Assembly: GCF_020216065.1 (NCBI RefSeq)
Contig: NZ_JAIWNA010000003.1
Span: forward strand, 510,882-574,881
Source of the DNA: Nocardia rosealba
Lineage (GTDB): Bacteria; Actinomycetota; Actinomycetes; Mycobacteriales; Mycobacteriaceae
Direction: 5' to 3'
DNA length: 64,000 bases
In this document: piece after piece, positions 22,240 through 31,079 of the stretch
Position numbering within the stretch: position 1 is the first letter of the stretch
How the letters are laid out: every line of letters begins with the position of its first letter
Made by a program: the position numbers and the translations under genes
Notes under the pieces: model-generated
Told to the model about the DNA's origin: nothing
The model's input: the letters and a program-made list of their open reading frames with translations, nothing else
The model's database searches: none

Positions 22240-23205
22240 CTACGGCAGCAGGACGATCGAACCGGTGGTCTTGCGGGCCGCGAGGTCGCGGTGGGCGTCG
22301 GCGGCGTCGGCGAGCGGATAGGTGGCGCCGATGCGCAGGTTCAGCGTGCCCGCCGCGATGGCGTCGAAGATATCGGTTGCGCGCCAGAGGAATTCGGCAC
22401 GATCGCGGGTGTAGGCGCCCAGCGATGGGCGGGTCAGCCACAGCGAACCGGCCGGGTTGAGGCGCTGCGGGTCCAACGGCGGTACCGGACCGCTGGCCGC
22501 GCCGAACAGGGCGAGAGTCCCGCGCACCCGCAACGAGGCGAGGCTCGCCTCGAAGGTGCTCGCGCCGACGCCGTCGTAGACCGCCGCCACGCCGTGGCCG
22601 TCGGTGAGTTCGCGGACGCGGGCGGCGAGGTCGTCGTCGTAGCGCAGGACCTCGGCGGCACCGGCTTCGCGGGAGAGCTTCTCCTTGGCATCGGTGGATA
22701 CCGTGGTGATCACGCGCGCGCCCTTGGCGGCGGCCAGCTGAGTGAGCAGCAGACCCACCCCGCCCGCGCCCGCGTGGACGAGGACCGGGTCGCCGGGTTC
22801 GGGGGTGAACACCGATTCGACCAGGTAGTGCGCGGTCATACCCTGCAGCAGGGCCGCCGCGGCGACGGCCGGTTCCACGCCTTCGGGCACCTTCACCGCC
22901 ACCGCCTCGTCGACGGCCACCTTCTCCGCGTAGCTGCCCGGCGCCGCCGCCCACGCCACCCGGTCGCCGACGGCGAACTCGGTGACCTCGGCGCCGATCT
23001 CGGCGACGACACCGGTGCCCTCGGAGCCCGGGATATAGGGTGTGGCCTGCGGATACAGGCCGGTGCGGAAGTAGATGTCGATGTAATTGACACCCACGCC
23101 CTGGGTGTCGACCAGCAGTTGTTTCGGGCCGATCCGCGGGTCGTCCACCTCCACCGACCGCAGGACTTCGGGACCGCCGTGCTCGGAAACCTGAATCGCG
23201 CGCAT
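22240..23205 (-). CDS. qor: NADPH:quinone oxidoreductase, zinc-free MDR family
   Basis: 321 residues of the medium-chain reductase superfamily. The N-terminal GroES-like half contains PYIPGSEGTGVVAEIG; the Rossmann half contains VLVHAGAGGVGLLLTQLAA. Zinc-binding cysteines are absent, as expected of quinone reductases. It probably reduces quinones by NADPH in the cytosol. An AGGGG site precedes ATG 23205. In M. tuberculosis a qor also lies between ctaB and ctaA, so the position is conserved. Confidence 0.9.
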   Translation of the reverse strand: MRAIQVSEHGGPEVLRSVEVDDPRIGPKQLLVDTQGVGVNYIDIYFRTGLYPQATPYIPGSEGTGVVAEIGAEVTEFAVGDRVAWAAAPGSYAEKVAVDEAVAVKVPEGVEPAVAAAALLQGMTAHYLVESVFTPEPGDPVLVHAGAGGVGLLLTQLAAAKGARVITTVSTDAKEKLSREAGAAEVLRYDDDLAARVRELTDGHGVAAVYDGVGASTFEASLASLRVRGTLALFGAASGPVPPLDPQRLNPAGSLWLTRPSLGAYTRDRAEFLWRATDIFDAIAAGTLNLRIGATYPLADAADAHRDLAARKTTGSIVLLP

Positions 23206-23268
23206 GAGTCCCCTTTGTACACCCCGTGTTCGGTGTCACTCGGGGGTGGACGCGAAACTACCGACCGG

Positions 23269-23274
23269 TAAACT
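23269..23274 (+). promoter_or_regulatory. Putative -10 element of the 23282 gene (leaderless)
   Basis: TAAACT followed by exactly seven bases and then ATG 23282, with no Shine-Dalgarno sequence. It has the same geometry as at secG, the MFS gene and the MarR gene. Confidence 0.5.
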
Positions 23275-23281
23275 CTCGCCC

Positions 23282-23647
23282 ATGAGTACAACCGCCGCGC
23301 CCGAGGCCGTGAAGGTGCCCGCCGAGGTCGAGAAGTCCATCGCGAAGTTCGTCGCCGAGCACGGCGGTTCGGGCACGGCCGTGCTGCAGTACATCGGCGA
23401 GCAGGGTGTGCGCATCACGCTCGTCGGCGAGGACGGCGTCCTCGGGGACCGTGTGGTGGCCGATCTGGCGACCGCCAAGGCCGTCGTCGAGCGCGTCGAC
23501 GGGCTCACCGAGACCGAAGAGTGGGACCGCGAGCTGGTCTCCAAGGTCACCCCCGCCAAGGGGCACTGGGCCAAGATGGCGGGCTGGGTCGCTCGCTCGA
23601 CCAAGTTCCCCAAGGCCCGCAACGCGAACGTCTTCCCGGGAGCCTGA
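23282..23647 (+). CDS. Conserved small protein of unknown function (Rv1455-like position)
   Basis: 121 residues, soluble, no signal peptide or membrane helix. The sequence has a regular alpha/beta look (TAVLQYIGEQGVRITLVGED, then ADLATAKAVVERVDGL) and a basic C-terminus with WARSTKFPKARNANVF. I do not know the function. Its place between qor and ctaA matches a conserved uncharacterised mycobacterial gene, so it is a real gene and not chance. The leaderless-type promoter fixes ATG 23282 as the start. Confidence 0.8.
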   Translation: MSTTAAPEAVKVPAEVEKSIAKFVAEHGGSGTAVLQYIGEQGVRITLVGEDGVLGDRVVADLATAKAVVERVDGLTETEEWDRELVSKVTPAKGHWAKMAGWVARSTKFPKARNANVFPGA

Positions 23648-23676
23648 TCCCGGACCGCCGCGATCCAAGCTGTCAG

Positions 23677-23722
23677 CCGGTCGCCGCAGCACTCACGATG
23701 TGAGGGTGCGGCGACCGGGTGC
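23677..23722. terminator. Hairpin between the 23282 gene and ctaA
   Basis: Outer 12-bp stem CCGGTCGCCGCA (23677-23688) with TGCGGCGACCGG (23707-23718) and an inner five-pair stem CTCAC/GTGAG. It sits between convergent stop codons and is followed on the plus strand by GTGCTTTT. Confidence 0.75.
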
Positions 23723-23739
23723 TTTTCGGGAGCCGGTCG

Positions 23740-24711
23740 TCAGTGCGTCGCCGCTGCGGAGACGGCGGGGGCGTCGACGGTCTCTCTGATGCGCAGGGAT
23801 GCCCACAGGGCCGCGGTGGCGGCGGTGCAGGCCGCGGCGCCACCGACGTGGATGGCGACAAGGGCGGCGGGGACGTCGGTGAAGTACTGGACGACACCGA
23901 CCAGAGCCTGGGACAGGACGATCCCGAGCAGCACGAACAGGCGCTTGCGGATCGCGGGGGTGATGCCGACGGCGTAGAGGCCGAAGGCCAGGCCGATGAG
24001 CAGGGCCAGGTACCCGATGAGCAACTGCGAGTGCAGGTGCACCAGGGTGACGATCTCCACCTCGAGGCGTGCGACCGGCCGATCGATGCTCTTGTCACCG
24101 GCATGCGGTCCGGCGGCGGTGACCAGCGTGCCCGCGATCAGCACACCCGCCAGCGCCACGCCACTGAGCGCGGTGAGCCAGCGCAGGGGAGCGGGCACCT
24201 GCACGGTGTCGATGCCGTCGTCGGGCTGACCGATCTTCGCGTACAGCACCACCGCCAGCCACACCATCACCATCGAGGCGAGCAGGTGCACGGCCACGGT
24301 CCACCACAGCAGGCCGGTGCGCACGGTGATGCCGCCGATGATCGCCTGCACGACGGTGCCGCCGGGCATCAGCCAGGCGTAGACGAGGACTTCCTTGCGA
24401 CGGCGGGCCCGGACGACGGCCAGCACGATCAGCGCCGCGCACAGCGTCACCACGAAGGTGAGCAGTCGGTTGCCGAATTCGACGGTCTGATGCAGCACCG
24501 GCACTTCCGACACCCCGACGGGGGTGAAGCTGCCGGGGAAGCACTGCGGCCAGGTGGGGCAGCCGAGACCGGACGCGGTGACGCGCACGATCGCGCCGGT
24601 CACCGAGATCCCGGCCTGGCTCAGAATCACCGCGAGGGCGATGAGCCGCTGGGTCCGCAGCGAGGGGAGTGGCAGCCGGTCGACGAGGCCGATGAAGGCG
24701 CGATACAGCAC
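23740..24711 (-). CDS. ctaA: Heme A synthase (COX15/CtaA family)
   Basis: 323 residues with about eight transmembrane helices. It oxidises heme O (from CtaB) to heme A for cytochrome aa3 oxidase. Conserved heme-related histidines are seen in VLHQTVEFGNRLLTF, AVHLLASMVMVW, VHLHSQLLIGYLALL and AIHVGGAAAC; the loop GLGCPTWPQCFPGSFTP holds the paired cysteines typical of the family. The start is GTG with only a weak ribosome site, so the first few residues are uncertain. Confidence 0.93.
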   Translation of the reverse strand: MLYRAFIGLVDRLPLPSLRTQRLIALAVILSQAGISVTGAIVRVTASGLGCPTWPQCFPGSFTPVGVSEVPVLHQTVEFGNRLLTFVVTLCAALIVLAVVRARRRKEVLVYAWLMPGGTVVQAIIGGITVRTGLLWWTVAVHLLASMVMVWLAVVLYAKIGQPDDGIDTVQVPAPLRWLTALSGVALAGVLIAGTLVTAAGPHAGDKSIDRPVARLEVEIVTLVHLHSQLLIGYLALLIGLAFGLYAVGITPAIRKRLFVLLGIVLSQALVGVVQYFTDVPAALVAIHVGGAAACTAATAALWASLRIRETVDAPAVSAAATH

Positions 24712-24778
24712 GTCACGATGGTACTGGCAGGCGTTTCCCGCTCGATACCCGGGCTACTACAGTGCGTCGTTGGTCACG

Positions 24779-25558
24779 TCAGTGGAAGCGGAACAGCCGG
24801 GTGGCCAGTGACCCGCACACCACGCCCCACACCGCGAGTACCGCGACGCCGAACCAGTCGATCGACCCGGCCAGTGCCGCTTCCAGTGCGTAGGCCAGTG
24901 CGCCGGAGGGAACCAGGCGCGCGATCACCGTCAGCGCGGCGGGCACGGTGTCGACCAGTACGAGACTGGCGATACCGAGCATGACGAACCACAGAATATT
25001 CGCCAGGGCGAGGACGATCTCGGCCTTGAGCGTGCCGCCGAGCAGCAGACCCATCGCCGCGAAGGTCGCCGTGCCGAGTGCGATCACCAGCGCGCCGAGG
25101 GCCAGGCCGCCCGCACCGGGACGCCATCCGAGCGCCATCCCGATCGCCCCGAGCAGCACCGCCTGCAACACCACCACGATCAGCACTGCGGCGCATTTGC
25201 CCGCGATCACACCCCAGCGTGGCAACGGGGTGGCGCCGAGCCGTTTGAGGGCGCCGTAGCGGCGGTCGAAGCCCACCGCGATGGCCTGACCGGTGAACGC
25301 GGTCGACATCACCGCCGTCATCATCACCATCGGCACGACCCGGTTCACGCGGTCCGCGCCCAGATCACCGAACGGCAGCAGGGTGAGCCCGATCAGCAGG
25401 GTGATCGGGATGAACATGGTGAGCAGCAGCTGTTCGCCGTTGCGCAGCAACAGTTTCAGCTCGAGCGTGGTCTGCGCGACGAGCATCGCGGCGCGCGAGG
25501 CGGGGCGCGGGTCGGGGGTGAAGGTGCCGGGCTGGAACCGGCTCACGGTCTCGGTCAT
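24779..25558 (-). CDS. ABC-2 type transporter permease
   Basis: 259 residues with about six hydrophobic segments after a polar N-terminus (MTETVSRFQPGTFTPD). It fits the ABC-2 permease type: the cytoplasmic loop RRYGALKRLGATPLPRW is typical. It partners the ATPase encoded immediately upstream, whose stop codon overlaps this ATG (ATGA), so the two are translationally coupled. The exported substrate is not known; relatives are annotated as drug or lipid exporters. An upstream in-frame extension to 25657 would run into the ATPase gene and is not used. Confidence 0.88.
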   Translation of the reverse strand: MTETVSRFQPGTFTPDPRPASRAAMLVAQTTLELKLLLRNGEQLLLTMFIPITLLIGLTLLPFGDLGADRVNRVVPMVMMTAVMSTAFTGQAIAVGFDRRYGALKRLGATPLPRWGVIAGKCAAVLIVVVLQAVLLGAIGMALGWRPGAGGLALGALVIALGTATFAAMGLLLGGTLKAEIVLALANILWFVMLGIASLVLVDTVPAALTVIARLVPSGALAYALEAALAGSIDWFGVAVLAVWGVVCGSLATRLFRFH

Positions 25559-26487
25559 CCGCGCAGGTCCCGTCCGGTGAGTTCGAGGAAGACGTCCTCG
25601 AGGCGTCGCTGATCGATGCGGATGTCGGTGGCGAGCACGTCCATCCGTGCGCACCATGCGGTCACCGTCGCCAGTACTTGCGGGGTGATCTCGCCTTCGA
25701 CCAGGTAGGTGCCAGGCGTGGTCTCGTGCGGCGAGAACCCTTCGGGCAGGGCCGATTTCAGCAGCTCGATATCGAGTTTCGGTGGGGCGCAGAACCTCAG
25801 CTGACCGGCGGCGCCGTGCGCGGTGACCTCGGCCGGGGTGCCCTGGGCGACGATCTCACCGTGGTCGATGATGACGAGCTGGTCGGCGAGCTGTTCGGCC
25901 TCGTCCATCATGTGCGTGGTGAGCACGACGCTCACCCCGTCGCGGCGCAGGGCGTCGATCAGTTCCCACACGATCAGCCTGGCCTGGGCGTCCAGACCGG
26001 CGGTCGGCTCGTCGAGGAACACGATCTCCGGCCTGCCGACCAGGGCGCAGGCGAGGGCGAGGCGTTGTTGCTGACCGCCCGAGAGGCGCCGGTAGGGGGT
26101 GCGCCGGTTGTCCTGCAGCCCGAGGGTGCGCAGCAGCCAGTCGGGGTCGATGGGGTCGGCGGAATAGGCGGCGACCAGGTCGAGCATCTCGCCCGCGCGG
26201 GCACCGGGGTAGGCGCCACCGCCCTGCAACATCACGCCGATGCGTGGCCGCAGCAGTTCGGAGTCGGCGATCGGGTCGAGGCCGAGCACGCGGACCGTGC
26301 CCGCGTCCGGGCGCACGAAGCCCTCGCACATCTCGACGGTGGTGGTCTTGCCCGCGCCGTTGGGGCCTAGCAGCGCGAAAACCTGCGCCTGCTCCACGTC
26401 GAAACGCAGGCCGTCGACCGCGGTGGTGTCGCCGTAGCGCTTGACCACGCCGTCGACGCTAACGGCGGGTCCCGGGCTTCTCGTCAC
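25555..26487 (-). CDS. ABC transporter ATP-binding protein
   Basis: 310 residues. Walker A GPNGAGKTT near residue 40, Q-loop region VMLQGGGAYPG, signature LSGGQQQRLALA near 140, Walker B VFLDEPTAGLD, and switch TTHMMDEAEQLAD. The C-terminal ~80 residues are the extension common in DrrA-type exporters. It starts at GTG 26487, overlapping the mptB stop by four bases (GTGA), and its own stop overlaps the permease start. The three genes therefore form one coupled unit with mptB, a conserved mycobacterial order. Confidence 0.92.
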   Translation of the reverse strand: MTRSPGPAVSVDGVVKRYGDTTAVDGLRFDVEQAQVFALLGPNGAGKTTTVEMCEGFVRPDAGTVRVLGLDPIADSELLRPRIGVMLQGGGAYPGARAGEMLDLVAAYSADPIDPDWLLRTLGLQDNRRTPYRRLSGGQQQRLALACALVGRPEIVFLDEPTAGLDAQARLIVWELIDALRRDGVSVVLTTHMMDEAEQLADQLVIIDHGEIVAQGTPAEVTAHGAAGQLRFCAPPKLDIELLKSALPEGFSPHETTPGTYLVEGEITPQVLATVTAWCARMDVLATDIRIDQRRLEDVFLELTGRDLRG

Positions 26488-28253
26488 GATGTGACACGGT
26501 AAGCCGTGGCCTCCTGTGACGGAGCCGACACCCCCGCCTGGGCCCGCCACGGCAGGGTGTGCCGGGTGAGGACGTAGAACAGCGCGAAGCACACCGCGGC
26601 CGCCAGGGCGGCGCCGATGATCTGGAAGACCTGGAATTCGGCACCACGCGGCATGACGAGCATCGACACCACCGCCGAGAACGCCACGGCGGGCACGCGG
26701 AAAACCGGTTGCGTGGCCCAGGCGGCGAGCGGGACGATCGCCCACAGCAGGTACCAGGGCTGGACCACGGGGAAGAGCAGCACGATCGCGCCGAGGGACA
26801 CACCGAGCGCACCCACCGGATGCAGGCGGCCGGTGCCGGTCGCCACCAGCATCCGCACCGTCACATAGCCCGCGACCAGTCCCGCGATGGGCCGGGTGAT
26901 CGACAGCAGTGCCGTGGTGTGGTCGCCGAGCCCGAGCAGCACCCCGCCGAAACCGGTGATGACGCCGATCACCGTCGGCAGCGACATCCAGCTGCGCACC
27001 GCGTTGGCGACGCTGAGGGTGAACACCCACCCGAAGCCGAGTCCGCTGGCCCAGCTCACGAAAAGCGTTGTCGCCCCGGCGATCACCCCGAGCAGGGCGG
27101 CGGCCTTGACGACGGCGAGCAGGCTGCCGCCCCAGCGCCGTGCCAGCGCCATCCCGACGAAGCCGAGCGCGATGATGGAGGTGAACTTGATCGATGACGA
27201 CAGCGTGATCACCACCGCGCCGGCGATCAGTAGGGCGTAACCGCGTGCGTCCAGCGGTGGCAGGTGGCCGTTGAGGGTGTCGCGCCTGCCGCCGTCGCCG
27301 TAGATGGCGCGCAGCGTGAGCTCCATGCCCGCCAGCATCAGACCGATCATCAGCGCGTCGTTGTGCACACCGCCGACCAGGTGGAACAGCACGAGCGGGT
27401 TGGCCGCGCCGAGCCACAGCGCGCTCACCGGCGCCACCCCGCAGCGCACCGAGAGCCGGGGCAGCGCCCACACGATCAAGGCGACGCCCGCGAGTGCGAG
27501 CAGCCGGTGCACCCACACGCCTGCGATGATGTTGTCGCCGGTCAGCTCGGCGATACCGCGACCGATCCACAGGAACAGCGGGCCGTAGGGCGCCGGTGTG
27601 TCACGCCAGATGGTCGGCACATTGTTGGTGAGGACATTGTCGATCCCGAGCCCGGCGACGGGCCCTTCGGCGTACGGGTCGATGCCGCGCGCGGCGATCT
27701 CGCTCTGGGCCAGGTAGGAGTAGACATCGTTGCTGAACATCGGCGGTGCCACCGACAGCGGGATGATCCACAGCAGCAACGTCCGGTCGAGCTGGGACCG
27801 GGTGAGCCGGTGCAGTGGCGATCCGGCCAGCCCGCCGATCGCGAAGCGGCCCAACAGCAACCATGCCCCGATCACCAGCACGGTGCCGAACATGCACATC
27901 GCCAGCGACCCCGTGTGCGCGCGGGCGAAGATCCCGAGCACCCGCACACCGGAGACCGGATTCTGGTGCACGGGCTGTGCGCCGATGCCGAGCGCGGCGA
28001 TGGCCATCAGCACGGCGCCGGTGGCACCCATCAACCGGATGCGGTCCAGCTGGGCGCGTTCGCGTTTGTCGAGGCCGGGGACCTCGGTCTCGTCGCGGTG
28101 CAGGGCCGCGACGGTGTGATCGGGCGCGGGCACGTCGAACCCGAGGGCTCGCCGCCCGAACGCCAGTGTCTTGCGCGCCGCGCCCTCCAGTACCGCCACG
28201 GGGTCGAAGCCTAGTTGCCCCGGCCGCGATCGTTGTGTCACCGGTCGGCGCAA
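26484..28253 (-). CDS. mptB: MptB, polyprenol-phosphomannose-dependent alpha-1,6-mannosyltransferase
   Basis: 589 residues with about 12 hydrophobic segments after a ~75-residue cytoplasmic N-terminus. It is a GT-C glycosyltransferase: the first extracytoplasmic loop carries the acidic motif MFSNDVYSYLAQSEIAARG followed by DPYAEGP, the usual GT-C signature position. MptB-type enzymes extend the alpha-1,6-mannan backbone of lipomannan and lipoarabinomannan. Position immediately upstream of the ABC pair agrees with the mycobacterial mptB locus. The longest frame begins with a TTG (28253); GTG 28241, four codons in, is an equally plausible start. Confidence 0.9.
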   Translation of the reverse strand: MRRPVTQRSRPGQLGFDPVAVLEGAARKTLAFGRRALGFDVPAPDHTVAALHRDETEVPGLDKRERAQLDRIRLMGATGAVLMAIAALGIGAQPVHQNPVSGVRVLGIFARAHTGSLAMCMFGTVLVIGAWLLLGRFAIGGLAGSPLHRLTRSQLDRTLLLWIIPLSVAPPMFSNDVYSYLAQSEIAARGIDPYAEGPVAGLGIDNVLTNNVPTIWRDTPAPYGPLFLWIGRGIAELTGDNIIAGVWVHRLLALAGVALIVWALPRLSVRCGVAPVSALWLGAANPLVLFHLVGGVHNDALMIGLMLAGMELTLRAIYGDGGRRDTLNGHLPPLDARGYALLIAGAVVITLSSSIKFTSIIALGFVGMALARRWGGSLLAVVKAAALLGVIAGATTLFVSWASGLGFGWVFTLSVANAVRSWMSLPTVIGVITGFGGVLLGLGDHTTALLSITRPIAGLVAGYVTVRMLVATGTGRLHPVGALGVSLGAIVLLFPVVQPWYLLWAIVPLAAWATQPVFRVPAVAFSAVVSMLVMPRGAEFQVFQIIGAALAAAVCFALFYVLTRHTLPWRAQAGVSAPSQEATAYRVTS

Positions 28254-28271
28254 CGCCCCGACCAGCGCGAA

Positions 28272-29186
28272 TCAGGCGGGCGTGCTGAGTGCCGCGGGAA
28301 CGACGAACACCGGTTGCGTGCGCAACCAGAGGGCGGCGGCGACGATGACGGCCAGGCAGAGCACCGTGACGACGCCCATCGCGATCCATCCGATGCGCTG
28401 CGCCGACCGCAGATCCCGCGCCGACAGCCAGCCGGGGACGAACAGGATGCCCAGCGCGCTGAGCGTGCCGGCCGCGAGCCCGCCGAGGTGACCCCACAGC
28501 GAGATCCCCGGCAGCGAGAAGCTGATCAGCACGTTGACGCCGATCACCACCAGCATCGGGGTCGGGCTCTGCCGCAACCGGATCAGCGTCACCGTCACAG
28601 CGCCGAACAGGCCGTACACCGCGCCCGACGCGCCCGCGGTCATGGTGTAGGCATCCGAGAGCGCCATCACCGCCGCCGAACCACCCAGCAACGAGACCAG
28701 ATACAGGCATGCATAGGTGACCCGGCCGAGCACCTGCTCGAGATCGCGGCCGACGACGTAGAGCGCGAACATGTTGACCAACAGATGGATCGCGCCGTAG
28801 TGCAGGAACCCCGAACCGAGCACCCGCCACCATTCACCGTCGGCGACCAGCAGCGGCACCAGCACGAACTCGCCGAACACCGACGAGCCCCGATGGTTCT
28901 GCATCGGGTTGCCCGCCTGCGCCGCGGTCACCAGGTAGACCAGGACATTGATCGCGATCAGCCCGTAGGTCACCATCGGCACCGGCGAGGCACCCGCCCG
29001 CGCGCCCGCGACGGTGCGCACCGGCCGCACGTCGCGCTGACCCTGCCGGACGCAGTCCACACAGTGCTGGCCGACGGCGGCCGGCCGCAGGCATTCGGGG
29101 CAGGCGGGCCGCCCGCAGCGGGTGCAGGCGAGGCCGGTTTGGCGATCGGGGTGGCGGACGCACGTCTGTGCGGGCGGGTGTGACAC
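28272..29186 (-). CDS. Rhomboid-family intramembrane serine protease with N-terminal zinc-binding segment
   Basis: 304 residues. Residues 9-47 hold a compact Cys/His cluster (CVRHPDRQTGLACTRCG, then CPECLRP and HCVDC), a B-box-like zinc site. Seven or so hydrophobic segments follow from about residue 70. The rhomboid catalytic serine is in GASGAVYGLFGA and the catalytic histidine in WGHLGGLAAG; the loop GFLHYGAIHLLVNMFAL matches the conserved HxxxN region. Substrates are unknown. It starts with GTG and ends 18 bases before mptB, so it may be co-transcribed with mptB. Confidence 0.92.
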   Translation of the reverse strand: MSHPPAQTCVRHPDRQTGLACTRCGRPACPECLRPAAVGQHCVDCVRQGQRDVRPVRTVAGARAGASPVPMVTYGLIAINVLVYLVTAAQAGNPMQNHRGSSVFGEFVLVPLLVADGEWWRVLGSGFLHYGAIHLLVNMFALYVVGRDLEQVLGRVTYACLYLVSLLGGSAAVMALSDAYTMTAGASGAVYGLFGAVTVTLIRLRQSPTPMLVVIGVNVLISFSLPGISLWGHLGGLAAGTLSALGILFVPGWLSARDLRSAQRIGWIAMGVVTVLCLAVIVAAALWLRTQPVFVVPAALSTPA

Positions 29187-29374
29187 ATGGTCATCGTGCC
29201 ATGAGTCACCGACACGAGCCGGGCTGTGCGAACGTCGTCGGTCGGCGGCTCACCACGTTCCCCGGCGACGGCAGACGATCTGCACCTCGGCGAGGCGCAC
29301 GGGTCGGCCGAGTGGTGCGGCGGTCCGGTTGGCGTGTCCGGTTTCGACCGGCCAGGCCGGGCTATGCGCTCCTC

Positions 29375-30850
29375 ATGACGTCTCTGTGGTTGAACAACGC
29401 CGAAGTCCCCGCCCGGTTACGGCTGACCCCCGGTTCGCGCTTCGACACCGTCGTCCTCGGCGCGGGGATCGTCGGGTTGACGACCGCGCTGCTGCTGGCC
29501 CAGCGTGGCCGCGAGGTGGCGGTGATCGAGGCGAAACGAGTCGGCGCGGGCACCACGGCCGCGTCGACGGCGAAAGTCTCGCTCCTGCAAGGCACCCGGG
29601 CCCAGACCATCGCCCGTAGGCACGGCATCGCGACCCTCTCGCGCTACGTCGCCGCCAATCTCGACGGTTTCGACTGGCTGCTGGATTTCTGCGCCGGACG
29701 CGACCTCGCCGTCGAGCGCGTGGCCGCCTACACCTATGCCCAGAACGAATCCGAGATGTCCGCTGTCCGGGCGGAATTCGAGGCGACGCGGTCGGCCGGC
29801 TTGCCCACCGACCTGGTCGACGACGTCGATGTTCCGTTCCCCCTCCACGGCGCCGTGCGGCTGCGCGAGCAGGCCCAGCTCAACCCGATGGCCTTTCTGG
29901 CCGCCCTCGCCGCCGAAGTCGAGACCCAGGGCGGGTCGATCTTCGAATCGACGCGCGCACAACGGCTTCGTCACCACGACGGCCGGGTGGTGATAGACAC
30001 CGAACACGGCGAGGTGGATGCGAACAACGTCGTCGTCGCGACCGGAACGCCGATTTTCGACCGGGGTGGCTACTTCGCCCGCGTCACCGCCCAGCGCTCC
30101 TATCTGGCTGCGTTCAAGGTGCCCGGGCCGGTGCCGGAGGAGATGTACATCAGTGCGGGACAACCGATCCGGTCGCTGCGCCGCTACCCGGCCGACGACG
30201 TGCTCCTGGTCGGCGGCAGCGGTCACGAGGTGGGTCGCGAGGATTCCGCGGAGGCCCACGTGCGGGACCTGCTCGACTGGACCGGTCGGTGGTTCCCCGG
30301 CGCGGAACTGCTGCACCGCTGGTCGGCGCAGGACTACCACCCCGTCGGCGAACTTCCCTACGTCGGCCCGCTCGTTCCGGGCCGCGAGGAGGTTCTCGTC
30401 GCCACCGGGTTCGCCAAGTGGGGTTTCACCAACGGCGCCGCCGCCGCGCTCGCCCTCGCGGGGCGCATCACCGGCGACGCTCCGAAATGGGCCGACACTC
30501 TCTCCGCCTGGCGGCTCGGCGAAGTCGCCTCCCTCCCGGCGGGCGCCCGCGCCAACGCGACTGTCGCCCGGTACCTGTCCACCGGCTGGCTGCACCTGCT
30601 CGGCGCCGACGAGCACACGATCCCGCCGGAAGGCTGCGGCCGCGTCGAGCGCCACGGGCTGCATCCCACCGCGGTCTCCACCGTCGACGGCGTCACCACC
30701 GAGATCTCCGCGATCTGCCCCCACCTGGGCGGCATCCTGCATTGGAACGACGCCGAACGTACCTGGGACTGCCCTCTGCACGGCTCCCGCTTCGAGCCCG
30801 ACGGCGCCGTTATCGAAGGCCCGGCCACCCACCCTCTCTCTCCCCGCTGA
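29375..30850 (+). CDS. FAD-dependent DAO-type oxidoreductase with C-terminal Rieske [2Fe-2S] domain
   Basis: About 491 residues. The FAD Rossmann motif VVLGAGIVGLTTALLLAQRG lies near residue 26-45, and the DAO fold continues to about 380 with GFAKWGFTNGAAAALALAG. The last ~90 residues form a Rieske domain: ICPHLGG and WDCPLHGSRF supply the Cys-X-His and Cys-X2-His cluster ligands. This flavin-Rieske fusion is known from proteins such as B. subtilis YhfW, whose substrate is not established. ATG 29375 is chosen because it lies ten residues before the FAD strand; the frame stays open upstream but reads as Arg-rich non-homologous sequence. Confidence 0.85.
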   Translation: MTSLWLNNAEVPARLRLTPGSRFDTVVLGAGIVGLTTALLLAQRGREVAVIEAKRVGAGTTAASTAKVSLLQGTRAQTIARRHGIATLSRYVAANLDGFDWLLDFCAGRDLAVERVAAYTYAQNESEMSAVRAEFEATRSAGLPTDLVDDVDVPFPLHGAVRLREQAQLNPMAFLAALAAEVETQGGSIFESTRAQRLRHHDGRVVIDTEHGEVDANNVVVATGTPIFDRGGYFARVTAQRSYLAAFKVPGPVPEEMYISAGQPIRSLRRYPADDVLLVGGSGHEVGREDSAEAHVRDLLDWTGRWFPGAELLHRWSAQDYHPVGELPYVGPLVPGREEVLVATGFAKWGFTNGAAAALALAGRITGDAPKWADTLSAWRLGEVASLPAGARANATVARYLSTGWLHLLGADEHTIPPEGCGRVERHGLHPTAVSTVDGVTTEISAICPHLGGILHWNDAERTWDCPLHGSRFEPDGAVIEGPATHPLSPR

Positions 30851-31064
30851 GCTGGAGTCCGTGCTGCTCTCGGGGTTGCTCGCCGGGTCGTGAGGAGATC
30901 GGCCCGGGTGTGCGATGAGTCACCCCGTGGTGGGCGAGAGGGTCGGAAGGTGTGGGCTGCACCTGGGGTTTTGCGGAGGCGCAGCGGTGGTGTGATGTCT
31001 TCGTCGCAGGTCAGGGTGCCCTTGGCAAGGTGACCCTTATTAGATTTAGGGAAGTAATTCCGCC

Positions 31065-31079
31065 ACACTGGTGTTGTGA
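31065..31079. promoter_or_regulatory. Putative SufR operator, ACACT-N5-TGTGA
   Basis: ACACT (31065-31069), five bases, TGTGA (31075-31079): a perfect inverted repeat identical to the motif I recall for mycobacterial SufR. It overlaps the GTG start codon of sufR (31076-31078) and lies downstream of an AT-rich, promoter-like stretch (31036-31060). SufR bound here could block its own operon. Confidence 0.75.
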
